64,000 nucleotides of DNA, from the NCBI GenBank assembly GCA_949316235.1, contig OX438751.1, positions 24,581,885 to 24,645,884 on the forward strand. The letters are read 5' to 3'. The first letter of the stretch is position 1. The number at the start of each line of letters is the position of its first letter. This DNA comes from Oegoconia quadripuncta. Lineage: Eukaryota > Arthropoda > Insecta > Lepidoptera > Autostichidae. Below the pieces are notes generated by a model. That model searched no databases, was not told where the DNA came from, and worked only from the letters and a program-made list of their open reading frames with translations. The position numbers and the translations under genes are program-made. Shown here in pieces: positions 43,746 to 55,047 of the stretch.

Positions 43746-45524
43746 ATTTTTATTTATTTCTCGTCTATTCTTTTTTGAACTATGTTATACCGTTTCCACT
43801 TTTAAATTCGATCGATCGATATAATATCATTGTTACTGCCTGCGTCAATCTGAAAAACAGATTTATTTTCTTAGTTCATAATTATGTCAGTCTCTCACAA
43901 GTGAAATAGTTTATTTGGGCCTGAATTTTGTAATAATGTTGTTCTTTAGATCTTTTCTTACCTATTTACCTTGTGTGTGAAACAATAAAGATTATTATTA
44001 TTATCGATATATCGCAGCTACAACACTACTTGGCGATCGCAGGTCAAGACCGCGTTTTAGCGGTATTCGCCTCTCTTCGGATATTTTAATTAGAGTTTAC
44101 TACTTACTAGCTAGAATATCAATACAGAGTAAGTATTCATTTATTAAGAACATGGGTACCTAACTATCATCATCAACAGACTATTCATAGCTTTATTTTA
44201 ATACCAATTTGTTACATCTAATTTATTTAACTGATAAATTGTTCGAAATGAGCCCCTTCGTTCTGGCTACACAAAATTAGTCGCCATTGAAATTCATTTC
44301 TTGTAGCCTTCAGCAAAGTGTTGTGGTGTATGCCCCTAATAACATTTTCTACCGCAACCCTTAGCGATAAATTAGCAAGCGTGTACTTCATACGTAGTCT
44401 TTGAATGTTGGAGAGATAAGAGAACTGTTACATGTCTTTTACTTGTTAAAAGTGAACGGTAAGTATGTTTGTAAGTGTATGTTCACTTTCCAGAGTAAGA
44501 CCAAATGTTTGTTAGAGAAATTTTATCCTGAACTATCGATTAGTATAATAAAATAGGGAGTGTTTGTTTTTTTAATTTTAGTTGGTTCGAGTCCGGGCGA
44601 GGAAGGGAGTTTTAGAAAATCTTTGAATGCAGTTCTGTTTCTTTTTAAAAATAAAGGAATGTCCTCCTTTAAGTAAAATGAGCCAGCTTAAGCATTTAAG
44701 GTAGTTTCCCTCCAGGGCCCGCCTTATCTTTCCACACTGTATATTGTCTGTAGAAATTGTAATAAATAATTATAACTGTGGAAGACATACACCACATACT
44801 ATTTGAATGTAATCGGAATCGTACGGAAAAACAACATTTGTTTGAACTCTTAAAATTGTGTAGAGTCAACGTAGTTTTCACAGCATCCTGGCCGACCCAG
44901 CCTCGGCTAACGCCAGAAGAAATAAATAAATAAAATAAATAAAGTTTATTGACTCAAACTTAGGCTAAGTTACAAGCAGGGAATTAACAAATTAGGAGGT
45001 ACATAACAAATACACTTAAGCACAATTAATGGGCCCTGCTCCTTAAACTAAGATTGCTCTTGTATTTTAAGAAGCAGTGTTCGATCCCGGCATTCTTATT
45101 ATTATAGTAACCATGCATCCAGATTGACAACATTCTAGCTATTTAATAAATGCTATATAACTTTGTTGTTGATATTTTAGATTGTAAGTAATGGCATAAT
45201 CATAGATTCTAAGCCTCAAAAAAAATCAAGAATAAAAAAAAACAATGGCATATTACTAATACACACTCATTTTACACATGACTTTCCTCTCCCAGGGTGG
45301 GACGGAAGAACAGCGCCCAGTTCCTGGAGCTGAGCATAATGCTGAGTCCTCTTTGCCATCGTGGCACACAAAAATTTTATGTTTTTTTAACTTTATATGT
45401 TTTGTAGTTTGTTCTTTTTATAACTACACGGAGTTATACAATTCTAGGTAAAGTTTGATGAACAAATGTAATCCATATTTGTTGTACAATAAAGTATACT
45501 TGATGGATCGATTCCAAGGCACGT
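43742..45524. other. long AT-rich stretch
   Basis: About 1.8 kb. 44925-45060 (AATAAATAAAGTTTATTGAC, CAAGCAGGGAATTAACAAAT) looks like a minus-strand retroelement 3' end, but no second copy is present. Otherwise nothing recognised. Confidence 0.42.
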
Positions 45525-45935
45525 ATGAATAATAGTTGGGCAATGGAAGTGACGGATAAAAGTAGAATGCATGTGGCAGAAATGAGAATGCTAAGATGGA
45601 TGTGTAGTGTGACTAGAATGGATAATATCAGGAATGAGTATATCAGAGGAAGTCTGAAAGTGGCACCAACAACAGAAAAGTTGAGGAGTAATAGGTTAGC
45701 ATGGTTTGAGCATTTTATGAGGAGGGATGAAAGGCACGTAACGAGACGAGTGTTAAGTATAAATATGGAGGGATACAGAGGTAGAGGAAGACCGAAGAAG
45801 GTGTGGGTAGACTGGGTGAGGAATGATATGTATGTGAAAGGGGGGGGGGTACGGAGATGACGGCTGATAGAGGAGAGTGGAAGAGGAAGACATGTTGTGC
45901 CGGCCCCACCTAGAGTGGGATAAGGGTAGGAAAAT
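45525..45935 (+). pseudogene. RTE-type LINE reverse transcriptase C-terminus
   Basis: The frame 45525-45860 (111 codons) encodes the conserved C-terminal region of this element type: EMRMLRWMCSVTRMD, EYIRGSLKVAP, RLAWFEHFMRRDE and GRGRPKKVWVDWVRNDM. It ends shortly after a poly(G) run at 45840-45848, which shifts the frame. The true C-terminus continues in another frame to about 45930 and a GATGA-type tail. The catalytic RT core lies outside, so only a truncated fragment remains. Confidence 0.8.
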
Positions 45936-46327
45936 GATGCACTTGTCGGTGGAGTACGTCTCTCGGAAAATTTTTAGCGAACGCAAAATGTTTAGTGATC
46001 CGTTTACGCTCATCAAACATGTAGATTTTCATGGCTCACTTTGTATACATTATGGTCATTTTTGACTGATCTTTTATCAAAGTGATCTTTCCATAATCTT
46101 GTAACAATGTTTTTGTATATACGATCAGTGTAGAACGGTGAACTGTTTGATAGTAGGTATACCGTCACTTGCAGCTTGCATCGCTAAAGTATCAGCTTTC
46201 TCATTTCGAGTAAGACTTTGTATGTGAGATGGGATCCACTGGAGGACTACCATTGATATTGCTTGCAAGTGTCTTAATAATTTCGTAAGTTATCCATCAA
46301 ATGTAATGTAAATCCATAACGCACTTT

Positions 46328-46362
46328 TTAACCGCCTCCGTAGCTCAATTGTTTACGAATCT
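46328..46362 (+). repeat. SINE-A head scrap
   Basis: ACCGCCTCCGTAGCTCAATT, then TTTACGAATC; the rest of the element is absent. Confidence 0.6.
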
Positions 46363-46931
46363 TATACGGTTTTCTTAAGATTGGGATGATTTTAAGTTGA
46401 CGCTTGAGAATCTATTGTATATTAAAATAGTATCAAAAAAATAGTATTGAAATTGAGACGCCATCTCAATCTCAAGATCGATTTATTAATACGGCCCCTA
46501 CATTAGACTGCGATGCAGATTGTGCCATACGAACTGTATACTGTCTGATGTGCTTTGTGACAGCTTTACAAGAGACGTGCTCTTTCATACTGATAACCAC
46601 CTTCACATTCCACTAAATCATGTGCGAAGGGTGTGGAAACCACTATTGATATTCCACTAAACGGCAGTCAGACAATTAATAGCCACCTGCAAGACCAACC
46701 CACTTGGCGTGCGGTTGCAGATTTATGTATGTCGCCCATTACGGGTCATGATCTTGGTAAAGGCAATTCACACACTTGCGCTTCGAATTGCAGTATGTTA
46801 TATTTACTTATAATACAGAGTGAATTTTTCAAGTGGACGTGGATGGCCAAATTCATATTTAAAAAAGTTTCCGTAAGTTATAAGAATTACATTGAAATCG
46901 TCATGACATACAATTATCGCTCATTGCGACG
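46363..46931. other. unique stretch, nothing recognised
   Basis: A 130-codon plus-strand frame at 46633-47025 runs into the repeat at 46932 and has no domain. Confidence 0.42.
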
Positions 46932-47222
46932 ACATATTTGGTGTTTTTATTTTTCAGGCATGCAGGTTTCCTCACGATGTTTTCCTTCACTGTTTATGAG
47001 CCGTCGGATAAATGCACATAGGTAATTGGACCTCCTAAATTGGAAGACCGCGTCTTAACCGCTGACCTCTATATCACTTCTGTTTGTAACATCACTCTAT
47101 TGTATTTTACCTGTGTATCACAAATAAATTATTTGATTTGATTTGAAAAAAACTAAAAATGATTTATTCAGTAGCTTGATATTTTTTTGTAATGTTTGGC
47201 TGAGGCACTCCTTTTAAGTAAC
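46932..47222. repeat. retroelement fragments
   Basis: 46935-46995 repeats GGCATGCAGGTTTCCTCACG from 14968-15172. 47105-47145 ends in a (GATTT)n tail like the LINE at 32515. 47155-47222 is a minus-strand tail like 10545-10640. Confidence 0.6.
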
Positions 47223-47224
47223 TT

Positions 47225-47488
47225 TCAACGACCTGTTTGGTGTAGTGGTTAGAAACTCTGACTGCTATACCAAACGGTCGCGGGTTCGAATCCCGCTAGG
47301 GGCATATGTTTGTATAATGAATACAGACAAGTGTTCCCCAGTTATGGATGTTTTTCATTTATATATGTTTTTTATTACACAAAATGTATTTGTGTAGTTT
47401 ATCAACCATCTGGTATCTATAACACAAGCCTAGTTGCTTAGTGTGGAAGTAGGTGGCGCTGTGTGTATGTGCAAAGATATTTATATTC
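47225..47488 (+). repeat. SINE-B, full-length copy
   Basis: Head GACCTGTTTGGTGTAGTGG, box B GGGTTCGAATCCCGC, body with GATGAATACAGACAAGTGTT and end AGGTGGCGCTGTGTGTATGT. Closest to the copy at 38882-39150. Confidence 0.88.
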
Positions 47489-47499
47489 TTCACTAGGCG

Positions 47500-48095
47500 C
47501 AGTCTTCCCAAAAGAAGAACGAGCAACAAACTCAGGAGTTGCTCTTTTTAAATAAAGTATTTATACAATTTAGGATTCGACAAAGAAAAATAAGAATACA
47601 ATCTGGTTATCGCCGAGCGGTTCATATCTACGCATTCTTATCAACTCTATAGATAGTCAGAAGTTTTTTTTTTTCTTTTTTTTTTTTAAATATTTCGGAT
47701 TTTTACACCAATCATCTAGTGCCAAACTAAGCAAAGCTTGTGCTATTAAGACTCGGGAATAAATGTTCGTATTCATCACACAAACATTTACCCCTCGCGG
47801 GATTCGAACCCGCAACCGTTGGTTTCGCTGATAGGGTCACTATCTACTACACCAATCGGTCGTCCGCCTTTTATAAAATAGCCTTTGGCACATAGTTTCC
47901 GTTTAATGGTGGTTTTAAATTTATTTAAAGGCTAATTTTGAATGTCTACCGAAACCTTATTATAAAATCGAATACAATGTCCCTTGAATGACTTGTGACT
48001 TTGTGTACGCGACTGCTATGAACAGTAAGTTTATTTCTATATCTTGTATTTACATTGTGTATTTCACTATTTATCCTAACTAATTGCAGATTTTT
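47500..48095 (-). repeat. LINE 3' end interrupted by SINE-C
   Basis: Minus-strand relative of the Jockey/CR1-like tails (47506-47685 and 47870-48095). It is split by SINE-C at about 47700-47866, where box B reads GGGTTCGAATCCCGC on the minus strand. Confidence 0.68.
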
Positions 48096-48146
48096 TCTTA
48101 CGTACTATGAGAAAGTTGCCCATTCAAGGGTGAATGCAGTATATAT

Positions 48147-48549
48147 ATTAGGTCCTTACCTATGAAATTGGCGTTTTGTATGAAGAATTTCATTAACACT
48201 GTTTTCTCCATACAAACATTTTTGTTTTTATTTTAGGGAACGGCAAATCCAAATTTAGCTAAACTTTGTGTGTATTATCGGATAACATTAAGTGAAGTAT
48301 GGGCAGCGTTAATTTTTAAAATTTACCGCTTTGTAAAAGTTTCAGCGAATCTAAGAAATGATTATGGGAAAAGAGCTCTGTTCAAATTTGTTTTTATTAT
48401 GTGATTTAGCCCAGAAATTAAAAAATATTTCATGTGAAACCATTTTCCAAATAAAAAACAAATTTGGATGTAGCTTTGAAAATCACGGGAGTTGGTACAT
48501 ATGATTAACGAAGAAAAAACACACCAATTTCATAGGGTAAAGACCCAAT
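48147..48549. mobile_element. MITE copy 1, about 400 bp
   Basis: Terminal inverted repeats of about 25 bp: ATTAGGTCCTTACCTATGAA at the left, with its near complement ending ...AAAGACCCAAT at the right. The left flank is (TA)n-rich. A second copy at 50238-50664 is alignable end to end in the same orientation. Encodes nothing. Confidence 0.82.
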
Positions 48550-49660
48550 ATATATCCCGCCAAATTATGGCCCATAGACTCCTAGTGAGACTAGAACCCA
48601 GCCGTGGGAATGTAAAGCACATGTTCCAAAAATTACAAGTCGCAGCTTATCGATTAGGGTGTTAGTAAGAAAATAAACACCTATAACATTTTATTAAAGA
48701 AACACGGATCCAAGTTCCAAACTCAATATTAGCTTTCCTTGAATGTTTGTACGCTTCAAGCAACACTGAAAGGCAAACTTACTTCGAACGCGGCTAATGA
48801 AAATGGATTTTCCCGCTCAAAGGATAAGATTTACTTTTACTGCTTCAGCAAACTATAGTTTGCATGTATTGTGAATTAATATAAGTAGGAAGTTGGTGAG
48901 TATGGTAATAAGGGGATATTGTTGCTTTCGCCGAAGCTTCGTTAGATATGTTCGGTAGTTAGAGGAGCATAATCAGTACTCTAGTCCATCACTAGAGGCT
49001 TAATGTCGATAATAACTATTTAATTATTTTTTTATGCAACTAGCGCACACACAAGCGGAGTAGACGGAGAAGAATTAGTCAAGAGTCAATATTGCGAAAT
49101 ACAAGTGATCTTATTGGCTAACTTTTCTCCGCTCAGCCCCGTTTGATGATAAACATAGAAACGTTGCAAGTAAAATAAAAAAGGGGAAGCTTGTAAAAAG
49201 CTCTCTTTTACGACGCCTCTCAAAACGCCACGAGATTATCGCGGACTAAGTAAGTAACCAGCAACGAAGTGTCCCTAATGCACTCGGACGCAGTTTGGCT
49301 ACTGTCCAGATTGCAACATTGGAATGTCCAAATTACACAGACACCCCCGTAATGTTGGTAGTGAATTGGGTGCGGGGGGAGATCTGAATTTTGTAATTAG
49401 AATACGGATATGCGAGTCGCAATTTTGGGAACTTTAGCGCTGTTTGGAACGTGGGGCATTCGAATGGTGTTCGAAGTTCGAACCGCGAACGTTTCGTTTA
49501 GAAATCAATTTCTAAAGGCCTGCCTTATTCTGTACGTTTGCGTCCCTGCATTAACTATGTTAGAGATATCGATATTTGCTAAAATATCGATTTTGAAATC
49601 GATAGCTTAGTATCAATAGTCCAATACTATCGACCGTCAAATTAAGAATAAGAACAATCC
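48550..49660. other. unique stretch, nothing recognised
   Basis: About 1.1 kb. A 66-codon plus-strand frame at 49410-49610 lacks support. ATCGAT-rich words occur at 49565-49605. Confidence 0.42.
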
Positions 49661-49822
49661 CAACTAATACGGTAAATGCGAAAGTTTGTGGGTGTGTGAA
49701 TGTCTGTATATATGTTTGTTACCTCTTCACGCCTATACCGCTGGACGGATGTGAACGAAATTTGGTTGGTAGACTGATTAGGACCTGGGTTAACGGACGA
49801 AGTCGCGGGCGGAAAGCTAGTT
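49661..49822 (+). mobile_element. short Helitron-like element
   Basis: Plus-strand copy with intact ends: A|TCCCAACTAATACGGTAAAT at the 5' end and GTCGCGGGCGGAAAGCTAG|T at the 3' end. Internally truncated compared with the other copies. Confidence 0.75.
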
Positions 49823-49824
49823 TA

Positions 49825-50130
49825 TTATAAACGCCACAGTACAATTCAAAAACAAAAAGTAGTAAATTATAGCTAAAAAAATAAAGTACAAAATATAAAT
49901 AAAATGATGTCTCGTGTTGCGGCATGCTCAAATGGGTTAGCACTCAGCGCATACTGCGAAGAATCACAGCGCTGGTTTTCAGTGCTCACAAATGCTCAGT
50001 GCCGTACGGACGCTACTTATAATCTATATTAAAAAAAAGTACAAACAAGCATAACACAACGATAAATAAAAGAATAATAGTACAATTTAGCGGCCTTATC
50101 ACTAAAAGCGATCTCTTCCAGTACGTAATA
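49825..50130 (-). repeat. repeat K and tail G fragment
   Basis: 49825-50012 is the reverse complement of 58455-58668 (AGTAGTAAATTATAGCTAAA, AATCACAGCGCTGGTTTTCA). 50085-50130 is a minus-strand scrap of LINE tail G. Confidence 0.65.
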
Positions 50131-50237
50131 GTATTATGGATAAATACGTCAGAATATGGATATAGTGAACTAGTATAATGTAGAGGTGAGTAGTTCAATT
50201 ATCTATATTGCGTTTTCTAAATGATAGTTATATTACT

Positions 50238-50664
50238 ATTAGGTCCTTACCTATAAAATTGGCATTTTGTATGAAGAATTCCATTAAGACTGTTTTCTTC
50301 ATACAAACATTTTTGATCTTTTTTTGGAAACGGCAAATCCAAATTTAGCTAAACTTTGTGTGTATTATCGGATAACATTAAGTTAAGTATAGGCAGCGTT
50401 AATTTTTAAAAGTAACCGCTTTATATTAGTTTCAGCGAATCTATGAAACGATTAATGGGAAGCACATGAAAAGAGCTCTGTTCAAATTTTTTTTAAATTA
50501 TGATATTTAGCTCATAAATTAAAAAATATTTCATATGTAACCTTGAAATAATATTCCATTTTCCAAACAAAAAACAAATTTGGATATAGCTTTGAAAATC
50601 GCAGGAATTGGTACATGTGAATAACGAAGAAAAAAAACTCCAACTTCATAGGTGAAGACCCAAT
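50238..50664. mobile_element. MITE copy 2, about 427 bp
   Basis: Same element as 48147-48549 (ATTAGGTCCTTACCTATAAA ... GAAGACCCAAT), with small insertions and substitutions. The two copies lie in the same orientation about 2.1 kb apart with unrelated flanks. Confidence 0.82.
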
Positions 50665-51047
50665 ATATTAATTGGAAACTTTGGAAGATGTAGGTTTCCC
50701 CCAACGATTTAAACAAACATTGACACGTTAATGTAACAATATTTGCAACTATTAAAGCTTCAGTTTACAATCTCTGGAGAGCTTATCTCTCGATGTTTGG
50801 AATACTTGGCCTAATTTCTGAATATAATAAACGCGCTTAACTCCCTTGGGAAGTTAAGGGTCTAATTTAGTCTGTGACATAACCAAGTGCAATCATTCTA
50901 CAGTCTAAAATTGGCATCGGAAGTAATGATCTATGATAGCAAATTAATAACTAATTTTTAGGGTTTCGTAGTCAACAAGGATTGTTTAACCTAACCTCAA
51001 TAACTTTCGTTTCACTCCAGATATCTTCTTTAACTAATAAATATCCT
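50665..51047. other. unique stretch, nothing recognised
   Basis: No feature recognised. Confidence 0.4.
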
Positions 51048-51430
51048 TCGACACACACACAATGCCATCTAGTTTTTTTTTTTTTTTTTTTTTTTTTTTA
51101 TTGAAGAGGTGGGCAAACGAGCAAGAGGCGCACCTAATGGTAAGTGTCACCGCTGCCCATAACCATCTACGGAAACGGAAGATCCGCAGTGGCGTTGCCG
51201 GCCTTTAAGGAAGGAATATGCTCGCTTCTTGAAGGTTCCCAGATCGTATCGGTTCGGAAAGTTCCACTTTAAGCAACTATAGTCTTCTGTTATGGATACC
51301 AGATGGTTGATATACTACATAAATACATTTTTTTTTGTAAATAAATACCTATTATAAATGAAAACATCCATAACTCGGGTACACAATGTCCGTATTCATC
51401 ATACAAAAATATGTCCCTAGCGGGATTTAT
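51048..51430 (-). repeat. SINE-B split by repeat D
   Basis: The minus-strand SINE-B end (ACACAATGCCATCTAG) at 51058-51073 is separated from the rest of the body (51262-51430, TTCCACTTTAAGCAACTATA onward) by the D insertion. Confidence 0.75.
51067..51258 (-). repeat. repeat D inserted in SINE-B
   Basis: Minus strand: a T-run of about 27, then GCCCATAACCATCTACGGAA, GTGGCGTTGCCGGCCTTTAA and CTTCTTGAAGGTTCCCAG. A longer but more diverged version of repeat D than at 15735. Confidence 0.72.
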
Positions 51431-51471
51431 TTAGGGATTTATTCGAAAATAAATCAAACATACAATAAATA

Positions 51472-51795
51472 AGTTTTTTTTTATACACAACGGGTTAGCA
51501 CATGACCTCAATCACGCCTGATGTTAAGTGAAGATGAAGTCGAAAGTGGAAGCGTACTGACTCGGAAACCCCATCTTATTTGGGGAACTGGCTGTCTTCT
51601 GACAATCGGAACACAACAATGTTATAACCATTGGTGTATGGCGGCAGACTTAGATAAGATGGTGGTAGCTAGCCAAGCTGACATTTAAAATACCCTACAA
51701 CCAACCAAACAGAGTACTGAACATGTAGGGGATCGAACCCGCGACCTCCAATTCGTAAACCCTATGTTGTTTACATTAAGCCACGAAGGCGGAGT
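51472..51795 (-). repeat. SINE-A, full-length copy
   Basis: The minus-strand copy has poly(A), body and box B (read GGGTTCGATCCCC), and the head (CCGCCTTCGTGGCTTAATGT). Confidence 0.89.
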
Positions 51796-52449
51796 AAAGT
51801 AGACACAGTCGATTATACACGATTATCTCTATATCTAAAGTAGGTTAAATAGTGTATGTGTGAGTGTGTGTTGCTAGTACGAGTACGTGTCATTTCTGAG
51901 ATTCTATATGCATATATAAAAAATTATATTCAAATAAATGAAATATATTATAGACATCTATGTCACGATTCAGCTTACAGCTGTAAGATACCTAATAATA
52001 TAAGCAACAACAAATTACATGTTCCATATTTTTTAAGAACATTGTTGTAAATTCTAAACGTCTCCATAAATTCTACCGTAGTTCTCTGTGAAACATTCTA
52101 TTCGAGGATAGCAATCCTATGCAATACACAATGAGGGATGCAGACGTACCTACGAATGTTTAGTAACGGGTCCTTTGTCAGGAAATTCAAAGGGCATGTG
52201 TGTGAACCAATTTCGCAGACGGAATCTCGAATGAAACTGTTGTATTGGAGTTAGTTTAACTGAAGAGCAGCTCTTGCTCCATGTTTTGGAGAGGCAATCG
52301 GAATCCGACGGTGTTTACACGCGTGTCAGCCTGGGACTTCCCCGGTCGGTGCCATGTCGAGTGTTTGGTTTAAGAAATTAACTGCATTGTTGGCTTTAGA
52401 GGGAAAACCGGGGCGCGTTCTAAATTTAAAACAGTATTACTTATAGTAT
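51796..52449. other. unique stretch, nothing recognised
   Basis: No gene or repeat recognised. Confidence 0.42.
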
Positions 52450-52679
52450 GTTTATGGCATACAAGGTCTTTGAATCATTTAAAATCATACTTGTATAATA
52501 GCATTCAGAGGGTTGATGTTAATGTCACTAAGTCCTCTGGGTCTAAGGTCAATATGGGCGTACCTCAAGGTTCAATTCTCGGACCATTTTTGTTTCTTGT
52601 TTACATTAATAACTTGCCTCATTTTTCCCTGTATAGATGTGAAATAGTATCGTTTGCAGATGACACCTTTTTTTTTGAT

Positions 52680-52795
52680 TTTACTTCAATTACTCTTGAT
52701 GTTAAGTGAAGATGAGGCCGAAGGTGGCAGTTTACTGACCCGGAAACCCCATCTTATTCGGGGGACTGGCTATCTTATCTCTGACAACCGGATCT
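52680..52795 (-). repeat. SINE-A fragment inside LINE RT
   Basis: TCTTGATGTTAAGTGAAGAT through TATCTCTGACAACCGGAT, minus strand. No poly(A) and no head, so it arrived as, or was reduced to, an internal fragment. Confidence 0.78.
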
Positions 52796-53219
52796 TAAAT
52801 ATCACCTCTGTGATATTTAAAGATTAGAGATATGAATTATCTTGTGACGATGTAAACACTGCTATTTTTGAACTTGTTAACTGGTTTACGGTAAATAATC
52901 TTCTTTTGAACAAGAAAAAAACTAAATGCATAAAATTTACTTTACCAAATGTTAAACAACTGCCTACTGACATATTTGTACGAGGCGACAAATTGGATCT
53001 TGTAGGCACTATTGTCTTTTTAGCCTTGACATTGGATGCTAAGCTTCAGTGGGGGCCTCATATTGAGAAACTTGCGAAAAAGCTTGCTTCTGCAGCGTAT
53101 GCAGTCCAAAAAATCAGAAATTTAACAGACGTTCATACAGCAAGACTGGTATACTTCAGCTATTTCCACAGCTTGTTGTCATATGGCTTATTGTTGTGGG
53201 GAAACGCTACTGATATACA

Positions 53220-53585
53220 TAGATTAGATTAGATTAGATTAGATTTATTTAGTTCACTTTTACAATATTAAGTCACACATACAGTTTCGTAAATTTATGA
53301 TTTTTAAAGTAAAAGTGATTGTCAAACATAAAACAATAACTATACACATACATTACATTACTAGATTATTTGTTTAGTCACAAAATGAACAAAATAGGAT
53401 AGAAATTTAGCATCTACATATTATTATATGTAACTATGTCAAAATTAATTAATAAAGTATAAGTATGTAACCATTGTTACGTCAACGTCATACTATTTTT
53501 GAATAATGAAATAAAACAAAACTAAAATAAAATAAAAACAAATAATGAAATAAAATAAAATAAAATAATCATAATGAAATATAAT
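53220..53585 (-). repeat. element inserted in LINE, (AATCT)n tail
   Basis: Starts with five ATTAG units and reads, on the minus strand, as an AT-rich body ending in AAATCT repeats, typical of a LINE 3' tail. The target sequence is intact at about 31905-31930. Confidence 0.68.
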
Positions 53586-53784
53586 TTTTGGTTCGCAGAA
53601 GCGTGATATTCGTGCTATTTATAAATTAGGACCTAGAGTGTCGCACTGGGCCCGCGTGGTGGATTATTCCAGTGCAAGTAGCTGTGACCCAACAGTGAGA
53701 ACGATGACTGTAATTAGTATGTGTTAATAAGGTCTAAAACTGTCTATTTTGGTTCACAATCACACAATGTTAACCCATCAAAAA

Positions 53785-53960
53785 AAATATGTAAATAATA
53801 AATACATTTTTTTTTTATTACTTATTATAAATGAAAGCATCCATAACTCGGGTACACATGTCCGTATTCATCATACAAAGATATGCCCTAGCGGGATTTG
53901 AACCCGCGACCTTTTGGTATAGTGGTCAGAGTTTCTAACCACTACACCAAACAGGTAGAT
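53785..53960 (-). repeat. SINE-B, 5' half with intact head
   Basis: The minus-strand copy has box B (GGGTTCAAATCCCGC) and the head (CTGTTTGGTGTAGTGGTTAG); the 3' part of the body is missing. Confidence 0.83.
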
Positions 53961-54319
53961 AATATAATAATTACAGTTTAAAAAAAATAAAAAAATACGT
54001 ATTTGTCAGTAATCCAGTAAGAATTGTATTGTATTTTTTTAAGTAAAGAATAATTGTATGGATATATTTTATTTGTTCAGATTATTTAGTTAATATTGTT
54101 TCTCATCACATATAGTACTTATTAATGTTTTGTATACCTATAAGATAACACTTTTTGAATTCAATATGTAGAACTTTCAGATGTACTTAACAATTAGGAA
54201 ATTATTTGTGCTAACCCACTTAATTCCGTGATGATAGGTTTGCGTGGAAGAGATTTCTATAAGATATTTAAATGTACCTTCCTTATTTAAACAATAAAGC
54301 GTATTTCATTCGATTTGAT
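53961..54319. other. AT-rich spacer with a LINE-like tail
   Basis: 54280-54330 has AATAAAGCGTATTTCATTCG and ATTTGATTTC, a probable retroelement tail. Otherwise nothing recognised. Confidence 0.4.
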
Positions 54320-54545
54320 TTCAATTTTATTATCCTCCTACCGGGTCATCAACCATCCAATTCTCAATCTGTCCAAACGCGATGGGTTTACTATTCGCCG
54401 TTGTAAAGTTCCACTGGCCACCTCCTGGTCCATCATCAGATCATCATTTTTGGTGGAAAGTCCCATAGTCGCTATTTACGACATCCAAGGGGAGAAGCTG
54501 GTTGGTCCTATTCTTTTTATATGCCGAAATCACCCAGCAATTGTT
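54320..54545 (+). repeat. repeat I-related segment
   Basis: Contains CCATCATCAGATCATCATTT, GGTGGAAAGTCCCATAGTCG and ACGACATCCAAGGGGAGAAG, resembling the left part of repeat I in inverted order. An 81-codon frame is incidental. Confidence 0.42.
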
Positions 54546-54847
54546 TATAAATTTATATAATAGCAATCACTATAGCAACTCGGTGGCGCTTTGTTTTACC
54601 TAACAAAAGAAACTGTTTCATAAAGCCAATACCCTCTCTCCCTCTCGGGTCAAACAGGAGGCACTCCTCAATTACCACTCGCTGCCGCAGCCCTCTTTGT
54701 GGAAATAAAAACTGCCTTTGATAAACATTTTCTGAAATTGACCCAACTACAGTCGTGTCTGTGGTATTTATTCTCATTTTTTGTTGAGGTATTCAGACTG
54801 ATAGAAAATTAAGTATGATGCAGTTAGCAAGAGGCGAAAGTAAATAT
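54546..54847. other. unique stretch, nothing recognised
   Basis: A 74-codon minus-strand frame has no recognised domain. Confidence 0.4.
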
Positions 54848-54935
54848 ATGACGGCCGATTGGTGTGGTGGATAGTGAGCTTGTCAGCGAAATAAAACGGT
54901 TGTGGGTTCGAGTCGAGTCTATATGAGAAACAATT
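54848..54935 (+). repeat. SINE-C head
   Basis: GGCCGATTGGTGTGGTGGAT with box B GTGGGTTCGAGTCGAG. The body is lost. Confidence 0.68.
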
Positions 54936-55047
54936 TAAAGGTCATGTCAAAACAACATTAACATAAAAAGTTATTACACAATTAGTGACTACCTGAATGA
55001 CAGACGGGACGTAATGAGTGGACTCCGGCGAAAATTGGTCATGATCA

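Larger units (their letters stand above)
52450..53640 (+). pseudogene. Jockey/CR1-like LINE RT with two insertions
   Basis: The plus-strand frame 52470-52709 encodes the RT palm: GVPQGSILGPFLFLVYINNLP and the catalytic FADD (in SFADDTFFF). SINE-A sequence (minus strand, about 52680-52795) then breaks the frame. Coding resumes at about 52830 and runs through 52906-53232 (LTLDAKLQWGPHI, LLSYGLLLWGNA). At about 53220 a second element of about 360 bp interrupts it, beginning with (AGATT)n and ending near 53580. The QKRDIRAIYKLG-like segment follows at 53597-53640. The copy at 31607-32515 lacks the second insertion and shows the original reading. Dead retrotransposon, not a host gene. Confidence 0.85.

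Noticed and set aside
43384..43824. long Cys-Val or Thr-His rich proteins
   Set aside because: These are translations of the (CA)n microsatellite.
46633..47025. 130-codon plus-strand gene
   Set aside because: It runs into a dispersed repeat and shows no domain.
49560..49610. DREF-type ATCGAT promoter cluster
   Set aside because: Several ATCGAT words occur, but no transcript start, gene or other promoter element accompanies them.
53222..53246. insect telomeric repeat
   Set aside because: The unit is ATTAG, not the TTAGG telomere unit, and it is the tail of an element inserted in a LINE.
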